A stretch of 64,000 nucleotides of DNA from positions 10,790,615 to 10,854,614 of the forward strand of contig NZ_GG657754.1 of NCBI RefSeq assembly GCF_000158915.1, written 5' to 3'. Under the pieces are notes generated by a model. The model was not told the origin of the DNA and did no database searches. It was given only the letters and a program-made list of their open reading frames with translations. The DNA comes from Streptomyces himastatinicus ATCC 53653. Its GTDB lineage: Bacteria; Actinomycetota; Actinomycetes; Streptomycetales; Streptomycetaceae. Shown here in pieces: positions 36,317 to 45,484 of this stretch. The number at the start of each line of letters is the position of its first letter. Position 1 is the first letter of the stretch. A program made the position numbers and the translations under genes.

Positions 36317-37810
36317 ATGTCCCATCACCCCGCCGAGCTGCGCCGTTCGCTCGGCGTCGTCGACGGCGTCGCCATCGCCGCTTCCAGTACGGCGGCCACC
36401 ACCAGCATCGCCATCGGCATGGGCACGCTCGTCGCGACCGTCGGGCTCCAGGCCCCCATCCTCCTGCTGCTGGCCTTCCTGCCCATGCTCGGCATCGCCT
36501 GCGCGTACGCCCGGCTCAACCGGTCCGAACCGAACTGCGGCAGCGGCTATGTGTGGGTCGGCACCTCCCTCGGGCCCTGGCCGGGCTTCCTCACCGGCTG
36601 GGTCAACATCGTCGGCGTGATCATCTTCCTGGCGTACACCAGCGCCGTCACCGGTTCAGTGATCATCCAGTTCGCCATCAAGGCGCATGTCACCAGCGTC
36701 GTCGGGATCGCCCTGGACCCGAACTCCACCGCCACGAGCACCGTCATCGGGCTGGTGGTCCTCACCGCCGTGACCGCCATGGCCGTCACCGGGGTGCGCA
36801 GCGCCACCCGTCTCCAGGCGGGCCTGCTGATCTTCGAATACGCCGTGCTGCTGATCTTCTGCGGCTGGGCCCTGATCACCGGGGAGCACGAGCTGTCGCT
36901 GTCGTGGTTCAACCCCTTCGCGATCGAGAGCGGCACGGCGTTCGCCCAGGGCCTGGTCCTGGCGGTGTTCTTCTTCTGGGGCTGGGACGCGGCGTTCAGC
37001 CTCACCGAGGAGACGAAGGACGTCGGCAACCCGGCCCGCGGCGGCTTCATCGCCCTCTTCGCCATGCTCGGCCTGTTCATCTTCGCCTCGGTCGCCTTCC
37101 AGCGGGAGATGAGCCTGCCCGAGTTGATCCGGAACGGCCCGCAGGCGCTTCCGTATCTGGGCGCCAAGCTGGCCGCCGAACCCTGGGCCGGCGTGCCCCT
37201 GCTCGCCCTGATGTTCTCGGCCGTGGCGTCCGTCCAGTCGTCGGTCATTCCCACCGCTCGCGGGCTGCTGGCCATGGGCCGGGATCGCACGATGGGGCCG
37301 GTGTGGACCCGTATCCACCCCCGGTACGGAACACCGGCCATCGGCACCGTCCTCGTCACGGCCGTCGCGACCGCCGTCGCCCTGTTCGCCCTGGCCATCC
37401 CCAAGCTGAGCGACATGATCCTGGCGGCCGTGAACTCCATCGGCCTCGTCGTCGCCCTCTATTACGGTCTGACGGCGATCGCCTGCGCCGTGCGCTTCCG
37501 CTCCACCCTCCGCGCCGGGGTGCGCGAGGCGCTGCTCGCGGTGGGGATACCGGCCGCCTCCGGGCTGGCGCTGTTCGCCATCGGCGGCTATCTCGCCTAC
37601 TCGTATCTGACCGGGACCGACCACTTCGAACTCAGCCCGGACAACGGGTGGTTCATGTTCTCCCTGCCTTGCGCGATCGTGGCCTCCGGCCTGGCCATGG
37701 CCGCATGGGCCAAGTACCGGCGGCACTCACCGTACTTCGTCACCGGGCGCGGCACGGATGCGGAGGGGTTGCGGCTGCCGATGGACCACCCTGCCGGGAC
37801 CGCTTCCTGA
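36317..37810 (+). CDS. APC-superfamily amino acid/amine permease
   Basis: 497 residues with about 12-13 hydrophobic segments. The first segment region reads LGVVDGVAIAASSTAATTSIAIGMG, followed by NCGSGYVWVGTSLGPWPGFLTGW, the signature-like loop of the amino acid/polyamine/organocation family. Proton-coupled uptake of an amino acid, amine or related compound across the plasma membrane. Start ATG 36317. A hydrolase gene follows 75 bp downstream, so its substrate may be what the permease imports. Confidence 0.86.
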   Translation: MSHHPAELRRSLGVVDGVAIAASSTAATTSIAIGMGTLVATVGLQAPILLLLAFLPMLGIACAYARLNRSEPNCGSGYVWVGTSLGPWPGFLTGWVNIVGVIIFLAYTSAVTGSVIIQFAIKAHVTSVVGIALDPNSTATSTVIGLVVLTAVTAMAVTGVRSATRLQAGLLIFEYAVLLIFCGWALITGEHELSLSWFNPFAIESGTAFAQGLVLAVFFFWGWDAAFSLTEETKDVGNPARGGFIALFAMLGLFIFASVAFQREMSLPELIRNGPQALPYLGAKLAAEPWAGVPLLALMFSAVASVQSSVIPTARGLLAMGRDRTMGPVWTRIHPRYGTPAIGTVLVTAVATAVALFALAIPKLSDMILAAVNSIGLVVALYYGLTAIACAVRFRSTLRAGVREALLAVGIPAASGLALFAIGGYLAYSYLTGTDHFELSPDNGWFMFSLPCAIVASGLAMAAWAKYRRHSPYFVTGRGTDAEGLRLPMDHPAGTAS

Positions 37811-37830
37811 CCCCTTCGCCCCTCCTCGGG

Positions 37831-37853
37831 TCATGCCGGACCATCCGGCATGA
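37831..37853 (+). terminator. hairpin between permease and amidohydrolase genes
   Basis: TCATGCCGG / CCGGCATGA, perfect 9-bp stem with ACCAT loop, 21 nt after the permease stop and 33 nt before the amidohydrolase ATG. It may be a terminator or a processing/attenuation point inside an operon. Confidence 0.5.
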
Positions 37854-37885
37854 TCCGACAACCATCGATCCCTGGAGCACATCTG

Positions 37886-39541
37886 ATGGCCGACACCACC
37901 GCCGATCTCGTCTTCACCGGTGGCCCGGTGCACACCGTCGATCCAGCGCGCAGCCGCGCCACCGCCGTCGCGGTACGCGGGGAGCGTGTCATCGCTGTCG
38001 GCCGGGAGGAGGTGCACGATCTGATCGGCCCCGGCACCGAGGTGGTGGACCTCGCCGGGCGGCTGCTGCTGCCCGGCTTCCAGGACGCCCATATCCATCC
38101 GCTGGGTGCCGGTATCGAACTCGGACAGTGCCATCTCGGGGACTCCACCGACGCGCGGGAGTATCTGCGGCGGGTGGCCGCCTACGCCGATCAGCACCGG
38201 GACCTCGGGTGGATCACCGGTGGCGGCTGGTCCTTGGAAGCCTTCCCCGGTGGCACGCCGACGGCCGCGATGCTCGACACGATCGTCCCCGACCGGCCGG
38301 TCTATCTGCCGAACCGCGACCACCACGGCGCCTGGGTCAACACCCGCGCCCTCCAGCTCGCGGGGATCGACGCCGCCACCCCCGATCCCGGGGACGGCCG
38401 GATCGAGCGGGACGAGCAGGGCAACCCCACCGGCATGCTCCAGGAAGGCGCGGCCTCCCTGGTCGGCACGCTGCTCCCCGAGGTCACGCTCGCCGAGCAG
38501 ACCGCCGCGCTGCTGCGCGCCCAGTCCGTACTGCACGCCCTCGGGGTGACCGCCTGGCAGGACGCCATCATGGGCTCGTACGCCAATATGGCCGACCCGA
38601 CGCCCGCGTACCACGCCGCCCTTGACGACGGCCTGCTCACCGCCCGGGTGGTCGGCGCGCTGTGGTGGGACCGGGCGCGGGGCGCCGAGCAGATCCCGGA
38701 GCTGCTCGCCCGCCGGGAGGCGACCGAGCGCGGCCGGGCGCTGCGCGCCACGACCGTGAAGATCATGCAGGACGGTGTCGCCGAGAACCACACCGCGGCG
38801 ATGCTCGGGCCCTACCTCACCGGCTGCGGCTGTGCCTCCGACAACTCCGGCATCAGCTTCGTCGATCCGCAGGAGCTGAAAAAGTACGTCACCGCGCTGG
38901 ACGCACACGGCTTCCAGGTCCACTTCCACGCGCTCGGCGACCGGGCCGTACGGGAGGCGCTGGACGCGGTGGAGGCCGCGCGGACCGCCAACGGCCACCG
39001 TGACACCCGCCCTCATCTGGCCCATCTCCAGGTGGTCCACCCCGACGACATCCCGCGCTTCCGCACGCTCGGCGCCACCGCCAACATCCAGCCCCTGTGG
39101 GCCGCGCATGAGCCCCAGATGGACGAGTTGACCCTGCCCTTCCTCAGCCCCGAGCGCGGCGGATGGCAGTACCCCTTCGGCGGACTGCTGCGAGCCGGGG
39201 CCACGCTCGCCGCGGGCAGCGACTGGCCGGTCAGCAGCCCGGATCCGCTGGAGGGCATCCATGTCGCGGTCAACCGCCGACTGCCGCACGCCCCCGAGGG
39301 AACCGCGCCCTTCCTTCCCGAACAGCGCATCGGCCTGGAGGCGGCCATCGCCGCGTACACAGCGGGCAGCGCGTACGTGAACCACGCGGACGACACGGGC
39401 ACCATCGCCCCGGGCCAACTCGCCGACCTGGTCGTCCTCGACCGCGACCCCTTCGACGGGCCTGTTGAGGAGATCGCCGATTGCCAGGTGCTCCAGACCT
39501 TTGTGGGGGGTGAACGGGTCTACGCGGCGGACGACGCGTGA
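37886..39541 (+). CDS. YtcJ-type amidohydrolase (amidohydrolase 3 family)
   Basis: 551 residues from ATG 37886 with GGAG upstream. Motifs: TADLVFTGGPVHTVDPARS, metal-binding DAHIHPLGAG, HFHALGDRAVREALDAVE, HLAHLQVVHPDDIPRF, and AAGSDWPVSSPDPLEGIHVA near the C-terminus. Proteins of this group hydrolyse amide or formamide bonds; real substrates are mostly unknown. It follows the APC permease and is presumably under the TetR regulator at 35434. Confidence 0.85.
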   Translation: MADTTADLVFTGGPVHTVDPARSRATAVAVRGERVIAVGREEVHDLIGPGTEVVDLAGRLLLPGFQDAHIHPLGAGIELGQCHLGDSTDAREYLRRVAAYADQHRDLGWITGGGWSLEAFPGGTPTAAMLDTIVPDRPVYLPNRDHHGAWVNTRALQLAGIDAATPDPGDGRIERDEQGNPTGMLQEGAASLVGTLLPEVTLAEQTAALLRAQSVLHALGVTAWQDAIMGSYANMADPTPAYHAALDDGLLTARVVGALWWDRARGAEQIPELLARREATERGRALRATTVKIMQDGVAENHTAAMLGPYLTGCGCASDNSGISFVDPQELKKYVTALDAHGFQVHFHALGDRAVREALDAVEAARTANGHRDTRPHLAHLQVVHPDDIPRFRTLGATANIQPLWAAHEPQMDELTLPFLSPERGGWQYPFGGLLRAGATLAAGSDWPVSSPDPLEGIHVAVNRRLPHAPEGTAPFLPEQRIGLEAAIAAYTAGSAYVNHADDTGTIAPGQLADLVVLDRDPFDGPVEEIADCQVLQTFVGGERVYAADDA

Positions 39542-40170
39542 TGAGCCCGGGTGCTCGCCGCCGGTCATCGTCACCCGCCCGAAAATCAGTGGAGCCGCTC
39601 TCCCGCGTGCCGTTACTGTGCTCCCGCCTACAGTCACCCGGTCAAGGACGTGCCGTTGTACACCCAGTGAGACACCCCGAGCGCTGATCCGTCGCGCGTC
39701 GCACATGTGCGCCGCGCTCCTTTTCGCTGCGGTCTTCTCACTGGAACCGGTGTAACTCTGTGTCCAATAACTGGGCGGTCGTGCCCGCCTGCCTGTCGAT
39801 CGGTCTCCGCCGTTGCCACACGTGCGCGTCCGGGCCAACGGCGAATTCCCCGTCAATGCGAACCACAAGCTCTTCAACGCCTGGCTCCTCGCGCTGGCTT
39901 CTGAACCCTGCTGCACGACAACGCCCCCGGTCCGGTAGCCGAACTGCTCCAGGAGCCGGTCGTACGGCGCCGCGACGTGGGCGGCTCGGGTCGAACCGAG
40001 CGGCCGGCCTGGCAGTCGCCGTACGGTCCGCCGCCGCACCGCACACACCGCGGCCGGTGGGCGCCCGTGCCGGGGGTGGCCGGGTCTCGGTCCGTTGTGC
40101 GGCGTGGATACCTGTGCGGCCGGTGCGACTGATCGCCGAAGGCTTCGGCTCGCGTAGCCGCGTACGACGC
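39542..40170. other. gene-poor region with possible coding debris
   Basis: No intact gene. On the plus strand around 39815-39900 the reading LPHVRVRANGEFPVNANHKL looks protein-like, and LHDNAPGPVAELLQEPVV follows in another frame near 39912. They could be parts of one decayed gene of unknown family. The large open frames crossing 40.1 kb are antisense to the histidine kinase and were not accepted. Confidence 0.35.
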
Positions 40171-41652
40171 TCAGTGGTGCTGGGGGAGCAGGATGCGGAA
40201 GGTGGCGCCCTCGCCCCGGGCCGTGCGGACCTCCACCCGGCCGTGGTGGGCCGTCACCAGCGAGGCGACGATCGCGAGGCCGAGGCCCGTGCCTCCGCTC
40301 GCGGTGCGGCCGCGGGCGTCGTCGGCGCGGTAGAAGCGGTCGAAGGCACGGGCGGCCTGCTCCTGGGACATCCCCGGGCCCTCGTCGTGCAGTTCCAGAA
40401 CCGCCAGGCCGTCCTCGGTGCCGACACCGATCCGGACCGGGGTTCCGGGCGGGGTGTGGGCTGCCGCGTTGCCGACGAGGTTGGAGGTCACCTGCCGCAG
40501 TTTCGCCTCGTCACCGAGGACCGGCGCGCCGCCCGCTGGGCCGCCGCCGGGACCGGTGAGGGTGACGGGGCGCCGCGGATCGAGTGCGCGGAGGTCATGC
40601 AGGGCATCGGCGGCCAGGGTGCGCAGGTCCATGGGGGTGAGACGGAGCGTGAGGTCCGCGGTCGTGGCGTGCTCGTCGAGGCGGGCGAGCAGCAGCAGGT
40701 CCTCGACCAGCCGGACCAGCCGTGCTGCTTCCCGCTCGATGCGGCTCATCGCGGCGTCGACATCGGCGCGTTCGGGCATGCCGCCCATCTGGTACAGCTC
40801 GGTGAATCCCTTGATGCCGAAGAGCGGGGTGCGCAGCTCGTGGCTGGCGTCCGCGATGAAGCGGCGCATGAGCTCCGCGGCGGCCGCCCGCGCGGCATCG
40901 CTCGCCTCGATCCGGTCCAGCATGCCGTTGAGGGTCGTGGCCAGACGGCCGAGTTCGGTACGGGAAGCGGCCAGTTCCGGGACCCGGCTGGACAGGTCGC
41001 CGTCCGCGATGGCCGCCGCGGTGGTCTCGATCCGGCGCAGCGGGCGCAGACCGGCGCGCACGGCGAACCACCCGGCTACGCCGAGGAGCGCCAGGACCAG
41101 GGAGTCGATCACCAACATCCGGGTACCGAGCTGCCTGATCGTCGCGTCGACCTGGGTGAGCGAGCCGCCGACGACGACGCTGCCGCCGTGTCGCCCCGGC
41201 GCGTCGAGCGGTACGGCGATCACCCGCCAGTCCTCGCCGCCGTCGACAGCCCGGACCTCGAAGGGCCTGCGGTCACGCGCGCCGACCGCCGCGGTGTCGA
41301 GCGGGGGCAGCGCGGGAGCGCTCCGTGCGGCAGGCCGGACGACCCTCAGCACCCAGCCGTTCGGGTCGAGGTAGGCGAGATGGACATCGCCGGTCAGCTG
41401 CCGCTCCACGGTGTCGCGTACCCGCGGTGCCCGACCCCCCGCCACGTCGGACGGGTCGGTGAAGCGCGCGGTGACCGTGGCGGCGGCGCGGAGCCGGTCG
41501 TCCAGCTGACGCACCAGGTCCCGCTGGAGCAGGGTGACGAGCAGGGCGTTGCTGCCGAGCAGGGCGACCACGAGCAGCACCAGGGAGATCGCCAGCAGCC
41601 GTCCGCGCAGGGAGAGGCGGCCGCGCACCACGCGCGCGGGGCGCTCGCTCAC
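40171..41652 (-). CDS. two-component sensor histidine kinase
   Basis: 493 residues. First membrane segment about residues 16-40, an extracytoplasmic domain to about 165, second membrane segment LVIDSLVLALLGVAGWFAV, HAMP, then HisKA ADASHELRTPLFGIKG with the phospho-accepting His. HATPase_c has N box NLVGNAAAHTPPGT, DEGPGMSQEQ and GTGLGLAIV. GTG 41652 overlaps the response-regulator stop by 4 nt, so the pair is co-translated, regulator first. Confidence 0.9.
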   Translation of the reverse strand: MSERPARVVRGRLSLRGRLLAISLVLLVVALLGSNALLVTLLQRDLVRQLDDRLRAAATVTARFTDPSDVAGGRAPRVRDTVERQLTGDVHLAYLDPNGWVLRVVRPAARSAPALPPLDTAAVGARDRRPFEVRAVDGGEDWRVIAVPLDAPGRHGGSVVVGGSLTQVDATIRQLGTRMLVIDSLVLALLGVAGWFAVRAGLRPLRRIETTAAAIADGDLSSRVPELAASRTELGRLATTLNGMLDRIEASDAARAAAAELMRRFIADASHELRTPLFGIKGFTELYQMGGMPERADVDAAMSRIEREAARLVRLVEDLLLLARLDEHATTADLTLRLTPMDLRTLAADALHDLRALDPRRPVTLTGPGGGPAGGAPVLGDEAKLRQVTSNLVGNAAAHTPPGTPVRIGVGTEDGLAVLELHDEGPGMSQEQAARAFDRFYRADDARGRTASGGTGLGLAIVASLVTAHHGRVEVRTARGEGATFRILLPQHH

Positions 41653-42353
41653 TGCCGGTGCCTGCGCAGCACGTAGCCGGTGCCGCGCACCGTATGGATC
41701 AGCTTCGGTTCGTCCAGGTCGACCTTGCGCCGCAGATAGCTGATGTAGGAGGCGACGATGCTGTCGTCGCCCCCGAAGTCGTACTGCCAGACCAGTTCCA
41801 GGAGCTGGGACTTCGACAGCACCTGCCCGGCGTTCTCCATCAGCACGCGCAGCAGGCTGAACTCGGTCGGGGAGAGCTGCACGGGGGACCCGTCCCGGGT
41901 CACCTGATGGCTGTCGGGATCCAGCTCCAGGGCACCGACGACCAATCTGCCGTCCGTCTGCCGACCGCTGGTGCGGCGCAGAATGGCCCGGATGCGCAGG
42001 ACCAGTTCTTCCAGGTTGAACGGCTTGGTGACGTAGTCGTCACCGCCCGCCCTGAGCCCGCTGATCCTGTCCTCGGGCGCATCGCGGGCGGTGAGGAACA
42101 GCACCGGTGGATGCCCCGCTGCCGCGGAGGGATGGTGCCCGCGCAGCCGGCGGACGACCTCGAATCCGTCGAAGTCGGGCAGCATCACATCCAGCACGAT
42201 CAGGCCGGGAGGCTGCTCCCGTACCGCGGCCAGCGCCTGCGCACCGGTCGCTACCGGGACCACGGCGAACCCGGCCAGCCGCAGGCTCGCGGACAGCAGC
42301 TCCCGCAGCGTCGCATCGTCCTCCACCACCAGTAACCGTTCCGATGCCGTCAT
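41649..42353 (-). CDS. OmpR/PhoB-family response regulator
   Basis: 234 residues from ATG 42353. Receiver domain with EDD acidic pair, phospho-acceptor Asp in IVLDVMLPDFDGFEVV and the conserved Lys in YVTKPFNLEEL. The winged-helix output has LSPTEFSLLRVLMENAGQVL and VASYISYLRRKVD. Codon 7 is TTA (42335-42333), so synthesis should require bldA tRNA. An earlier in-frame start would add 44 unconserved residues. It lies 75 bp downstream of the ABC permease remnant, in the same direction. Confidence 0.9.
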   Translation of the reverse strand: MTASERLLVVEDDATLRELLSASLRLAGFAVVPVATGAQALAAVREQPPGLIVLDVMLPDFDGFEVVRRLRGHHPSAAAGHPPVLFLTARDAPEDRISGLRAGGDDYVTKPFNLEELVLRIRAILRRTSGRQTDGRLVVGALELDPDSHQVTRDGSPVQLSPTEFSLLRVLMENAGQVLSKSQLLELVWQYDFGGDDSIVASYISYLRRKVDLDEPKLIHTVRGTGYVLRRHRQ

Positions 42354-42427
42354 CCGTCCCGTCCCCGCCCGATCGTCCGCCTCCGGTCTCCCGGCCCTAG
42401 TCTCCCGGCCCGTAGTCTTCCGGCCCG

Positions 42428-43092
42428 CTACGCATCGCGCTCGCGGAAGACGAGGAACGCCGCGGTCAGCAGGACCGCGACACACCCCGCCATGACGGCG
42501 AGCCCGGACCAGGGAGTCAGCATCGCCGGATCACGGTAGCCGGTGACGATCTGGCCGCCCGCGATGGGCGGCCAGTACGCAGCGCCTGAGAATCGGACAG
42601 CCCGAGGTACGGGGCGTCCGCGCCCGCCAGCGCCGCCTGCCCGACGAGAAAGCCGCTGAACGACACCAGCAGCCCGACCGGCAGCGCGACCGCGACCAGG
42701 ACCGTGGCCTTGGCAGCCAGCACCCGGGCCCGGTGCGGCACCGCGGTCAGCGTGCCGACGATCGTACGGGCACCGTACTCGGAGGTGATCACCAGACCGC
42801 CCAGCAGGCCGAGCGCGATCTGCGCCAGCAGATAGCCGCGCAGGCTGGTGGCCAGCGGGTCGAAGGAGGCCCGGTCGGCGGCCGTCATGCTCGCGTAATC
42901 GCCCCCGGCGGATGCGCCGTTCAGCGAGGCGAGCCCCATACAGAACGCCAGGGTGCCGAGGACGGTGTGCAGGGTCGACCGCATGGTACGGATCTTGATC
43001 CACTCGGCGCGCAGGGAGTGCGGGAACGTCGCCCGTTCCGGCGTCGGCTCGTTCTCCACCGGCGTCCGGGTGTCCGTGACCTTCCTGCTCAT
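42428..43092 (-). pseudogene. ABC-2 type permease, broken by an out-of-frame internal deletion
   Basis: From ATG 43092 the protein reads FPHSLRAEWIKIRTMRSTLH, then ITSEYGARTIVGTLTAVPHR and VAVALPVGLLVSFSGFLVG, typical of drug-export ABC-2 permeases, to YLGLSDSQAL. At 42577/42578 the next bases continue in a different frame as YWPPIAGGQIVTGYRDPAML and finish in FLVFRERDA at 42428. About 60 residues (two membrane helices) between these blocks are missing. As written the gene stops early at 42517. It overlaps the ATPase stop by 4 nt. Confidence 0.78.
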
Positions 43093-44045
43093 CGGCTCGT
43101 CTCCTGCGCTGAGTTCGTGGCGTTAGCTGCGTTCGTGGTGGTGTTTCCCGCGTGGTACTCGAGGGCATCGCGGGTGAGGTCCATAAAGGCCTGCTCCAGC
43201 GACGGCTGCCGGGGCGTCAGCTCGTGCAACTCCACCCCGGCCGCCGCGGCCATCGCGCCGATCGCCGCCGCGTCCATCCCGGTGACCACCAGGCTGTCCA
43301 CACGGTCCGCGCGCACCTCCGCCGCCGGTGACAGGATCCGGCGCAGCGATGCCACCTGCGGACCGCGCACCAGGACCTCACGGCTGGAATGCGCGTCGAT
43401 GAACGTCTCCATGGGGGTGTCCGCGATCAGCCTGCCCCGGCCGATGACGATGAGGTGGTCGGCGGTGAGTTCCATCTCGCTCATCAGATGGCTGGACATC
43501 AGGACGGCGCGCCCTTCGGCGGCCATCCGCCGCATGAGCCCGCGGATCCACACGATCCCCTCCGGGTCGAGACCGTTGAGCGGCTCGTCGAAAACGAGCG
43601 CTGGGGGGTCGCCCAGCAGCGCCGCGGCGATGCCGAGCCGCTGCCGCATGCCGAGCGAGAACGTCCCGGTTCTGCGGCGGGCCACGCTTTCAAGACCCAC
43701 CTCCGTCAGCACCGAAGCCACTCGGCCGCGGGGGATGCCGTTGCCGGCCGCGAGAGCCAGCAGATGGTGGTAGGCCGTGCGGCCGGGCAGCACCGCGCCC
43801 GCGTCCAGCAGTGCGCCGATGGCCTTCAGCGGCGCCGGGTGCGCGGAATACGGGCGCCCACCGACGGTGGCAGCCCCCGAAGTAGCGGCGTCCAGGCCCA
43901 GGATCATCCGCAGCGTGGTCGACTTCCCCGCGCCGTTGGGACCGAGGAACCCGGTCACTTCCCCTGGGCGGACGGCGAACGTCAGGTCGTCGACGGCCAG
44001 GACCTCGCCGTAGCGCTTGGTGAGTCCATGGACTTCGATCATCAT
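43089..44045 (-). CDS. ABC transporter ATP-binding protein, drug-export type
   Basis: 318 residues. Walker A GPNGAGKSTTLRMILGL, signature FSLGMRQRLGIAAALLG, Walker B ALVFDEPLNGLDPEG and switch SSHLMSEMELTADHL. The C-terminal domain LTPRQPSLEQAFMDLT is typical of DrrA/CcmA-like exporters. The start ATG 44045 overlaps the MFS stop (ATGA). Its permease partner at 42428 is broken, leaving this ATPase without an obvious channel. Confidence 0.9.
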   Translation of the reverse strand: MMIEVHGLTKRYGEVLAVDDLTFAVRPGEVTGFLGPNGAGKSTTLRMILGLDAATSGAATVGGRPYSAHPAPLKAIGALLDAGAVLPGRTAYHHLLALAAGNGIPRGRVASVLTEVGLESVARRRTGTFSLGMRQRLGIAAALLGDPPALVFDEPLNGLDPEGIVWIRGLMRRMAAEGRAVLMSSHLMSEMELTADHLIVIGRGRLIADTPMETFIDAHSSREVLVRGPQVASLRRILSPAAEVRADRVDSLVVTGMDAAAIGAMAAAAGVELHELTPRQPSLEQAFMDLTRDALEYHAGNTTTNAANATNSAQETSR

Positions 44046-45469
44046 GACTCCACAGCCGTAGGGCGCTGCGTTCGCAACAGCATGACAGCCACGACGGCGG
44101 CGGCCGCGAAGGCGATGGCCGCCATGGAGATGTAGCTGTGAACTCCCGTGGCCGAGTTCACCGTCTCTCCGTCGATGACCCTGTTGGTGGACGTGAGCAC
44201 GGCTGAGCCCACGAACTTCAGGATCACCGCACCGGTCGCGACCATCACCATGACCATGCTGGACACGACGCCCTGTCGTTCCGGGGGCGCGAGCGCCCCT
44301 GCCATGTTGAAACCGGACGTCACGAGCGTCCCTGCTGTGAGGCTCAGCAGGAAGGAGCAGACGACCGCGAGAAGGAGCAGGGAGTCCCCGAAGAACATCC
44401 CGACGGTTCCCACCGTTCCGAGTGCCACTCCGCCGGTGAGTGCCACCGCCGGTCCGACGCGTGTGGCGAGCACCCCGGCCAGGGTGCCGCCGAGCACGAT
44501 TCCGATCGCCGGTAGGCCGTACAGCAGGCCCAGCGCTCCGGGGGCGGCGATTCCGTACCCGAGCTGCTGCTCCGGCGAGACCTTGGCGATAAGGCCGAAG
44601 AGCGTGAGCATGCTCTGGTAGGCGCCGGTTCCGAACACGACCACGAGGAGCGTGAGCACCAGTGGCCTGCCGAGGTTCCTGATGTCGATCACGGGCTCGG
44701 GCACCCGGCTCGCCACCAGGAACCATCTGGTCAGTGCCGTGGCGCCGCCGGCGAGGAGAGCGAGCGGGCCGACGGCCGACCAGCCGAACTCCGACCCCAG
44801 ACTGACATAGCTGAGCACCGCCGCCAGCCCTCCGCCGAGAAGAAGAGCCCCCGCGAGGTCGAGCTTGCCCGGTGTCCTGATCGTGGATGGGGGGACGAGA
44901 CCGCGCACCAGGATTCCCGCGATGGCCGCGAACACCGCCGACGCGACGAACACACTCCGCCAGCCGAACTCCGCGGCCGTCATCTCGAAGAGAGAGGGCA
45001 TGACGACACTGAGGAGCGCGGAGCCGGAGGTCACGATGCCCGTGGCGATCATCGCCATATCCGGCGCGAAGATCTCACGGATGAGGGCGACGGTGAGGAA
45101 GACGGCCCCCACGGCCGCTCCTTGCAGCAGGCGCCCGAGAATGAACACCCAGAGGGTGGGAGCGACGAGGCACACGAGGGCACCCGCGAGGGCGGTGAGC
45201 AACGTCAGGACCAGCACCCTGCGCTTGCTGTGGATATCGGCGCTCTTACCGAGCAGCGGTGCCCACATCGCTCCCGCCAGCAGCGAGCTGGCGTCGATCC
45301 ACGCCGCCTGATCGGTACCGAAGTGGTCGAGCATCTCGGGCAGGACGAGGAGCGGTGCGGTGACGACCGTGTCCACCATGGCGTTCACCAGAATCAGGAT
45401 GGCCACCTGGCCGACGAGCCGTCTGTTCCAACGTGTGTGTTGTTCGCCGCCGAGGCTGAGGTTGTGCAT
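44042..45469 (-). CDS. MFS transporter, drug:proton antiporter type
   Basis: 475 residues, about 14 hydrophobic segments. Motif A-like loop GKSADIHSKRRVL between segments 2 and 3, and RLLQGAAVGAVFLTVALIRE as the motif C/B region, point to a DHA2-type exporter. ATG 45469 follows a strong AGGAGGAAG. It begins 16 bp after the FAD monooxygenase stop and overlaps the ABC ATPase gene, so the three are one transcription unit. Confidence 0.87.
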   Translation of the reverse strand: MHNLSLGGEQHTRWNRRLVGQVAILILVNAMVDTVVTAPLLVLPEMLDHFGTDQAAWIDASSLLAGAMWAPLLGKSADIHSKRRVLVLTLLTALAGALVCLVAPTLWVFILGRLLQGAAVGAVFLTVALIREIFAPDMAMIATGIVTSGSALLSVVMPSLFEMTAAEFGWRSVFVASAVFAAIAGILVRGLVPPSTIRTPGKLDLAGALLLGGGLAAVLSYVSLGSEFGWSAVGPLALLAGGATALTRWFLVASRVPEPVIDIRNLGRPLVLTLLVVVFGTGAYQSMLTLFGLIAKVSPEQQLGYGIAAPGALGLLYGLPAIGIVLGGTLAGVLATRVGPAVALTGGVALGTVGTVGMFFGDSLLLLAVVCSFLLSLTAGTLVTSGFNMAGALAPPERQGVVSSMVMVMVATGAVILKFVGSAVLTSTNRVIDGETVNSATGVHSYISMAAIAFAAAAVVAVMLLRTQRPTAVES

Positions 45470-45484
45470 GAAGCGCTCTTCCTC

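Noticed and set aside
39760..41676. 638-codon plus-strand frame across the histidine kinase
   Set aside because: Antisense to an unmistakable HisKA/HATPase protein; no recognisable motifs.
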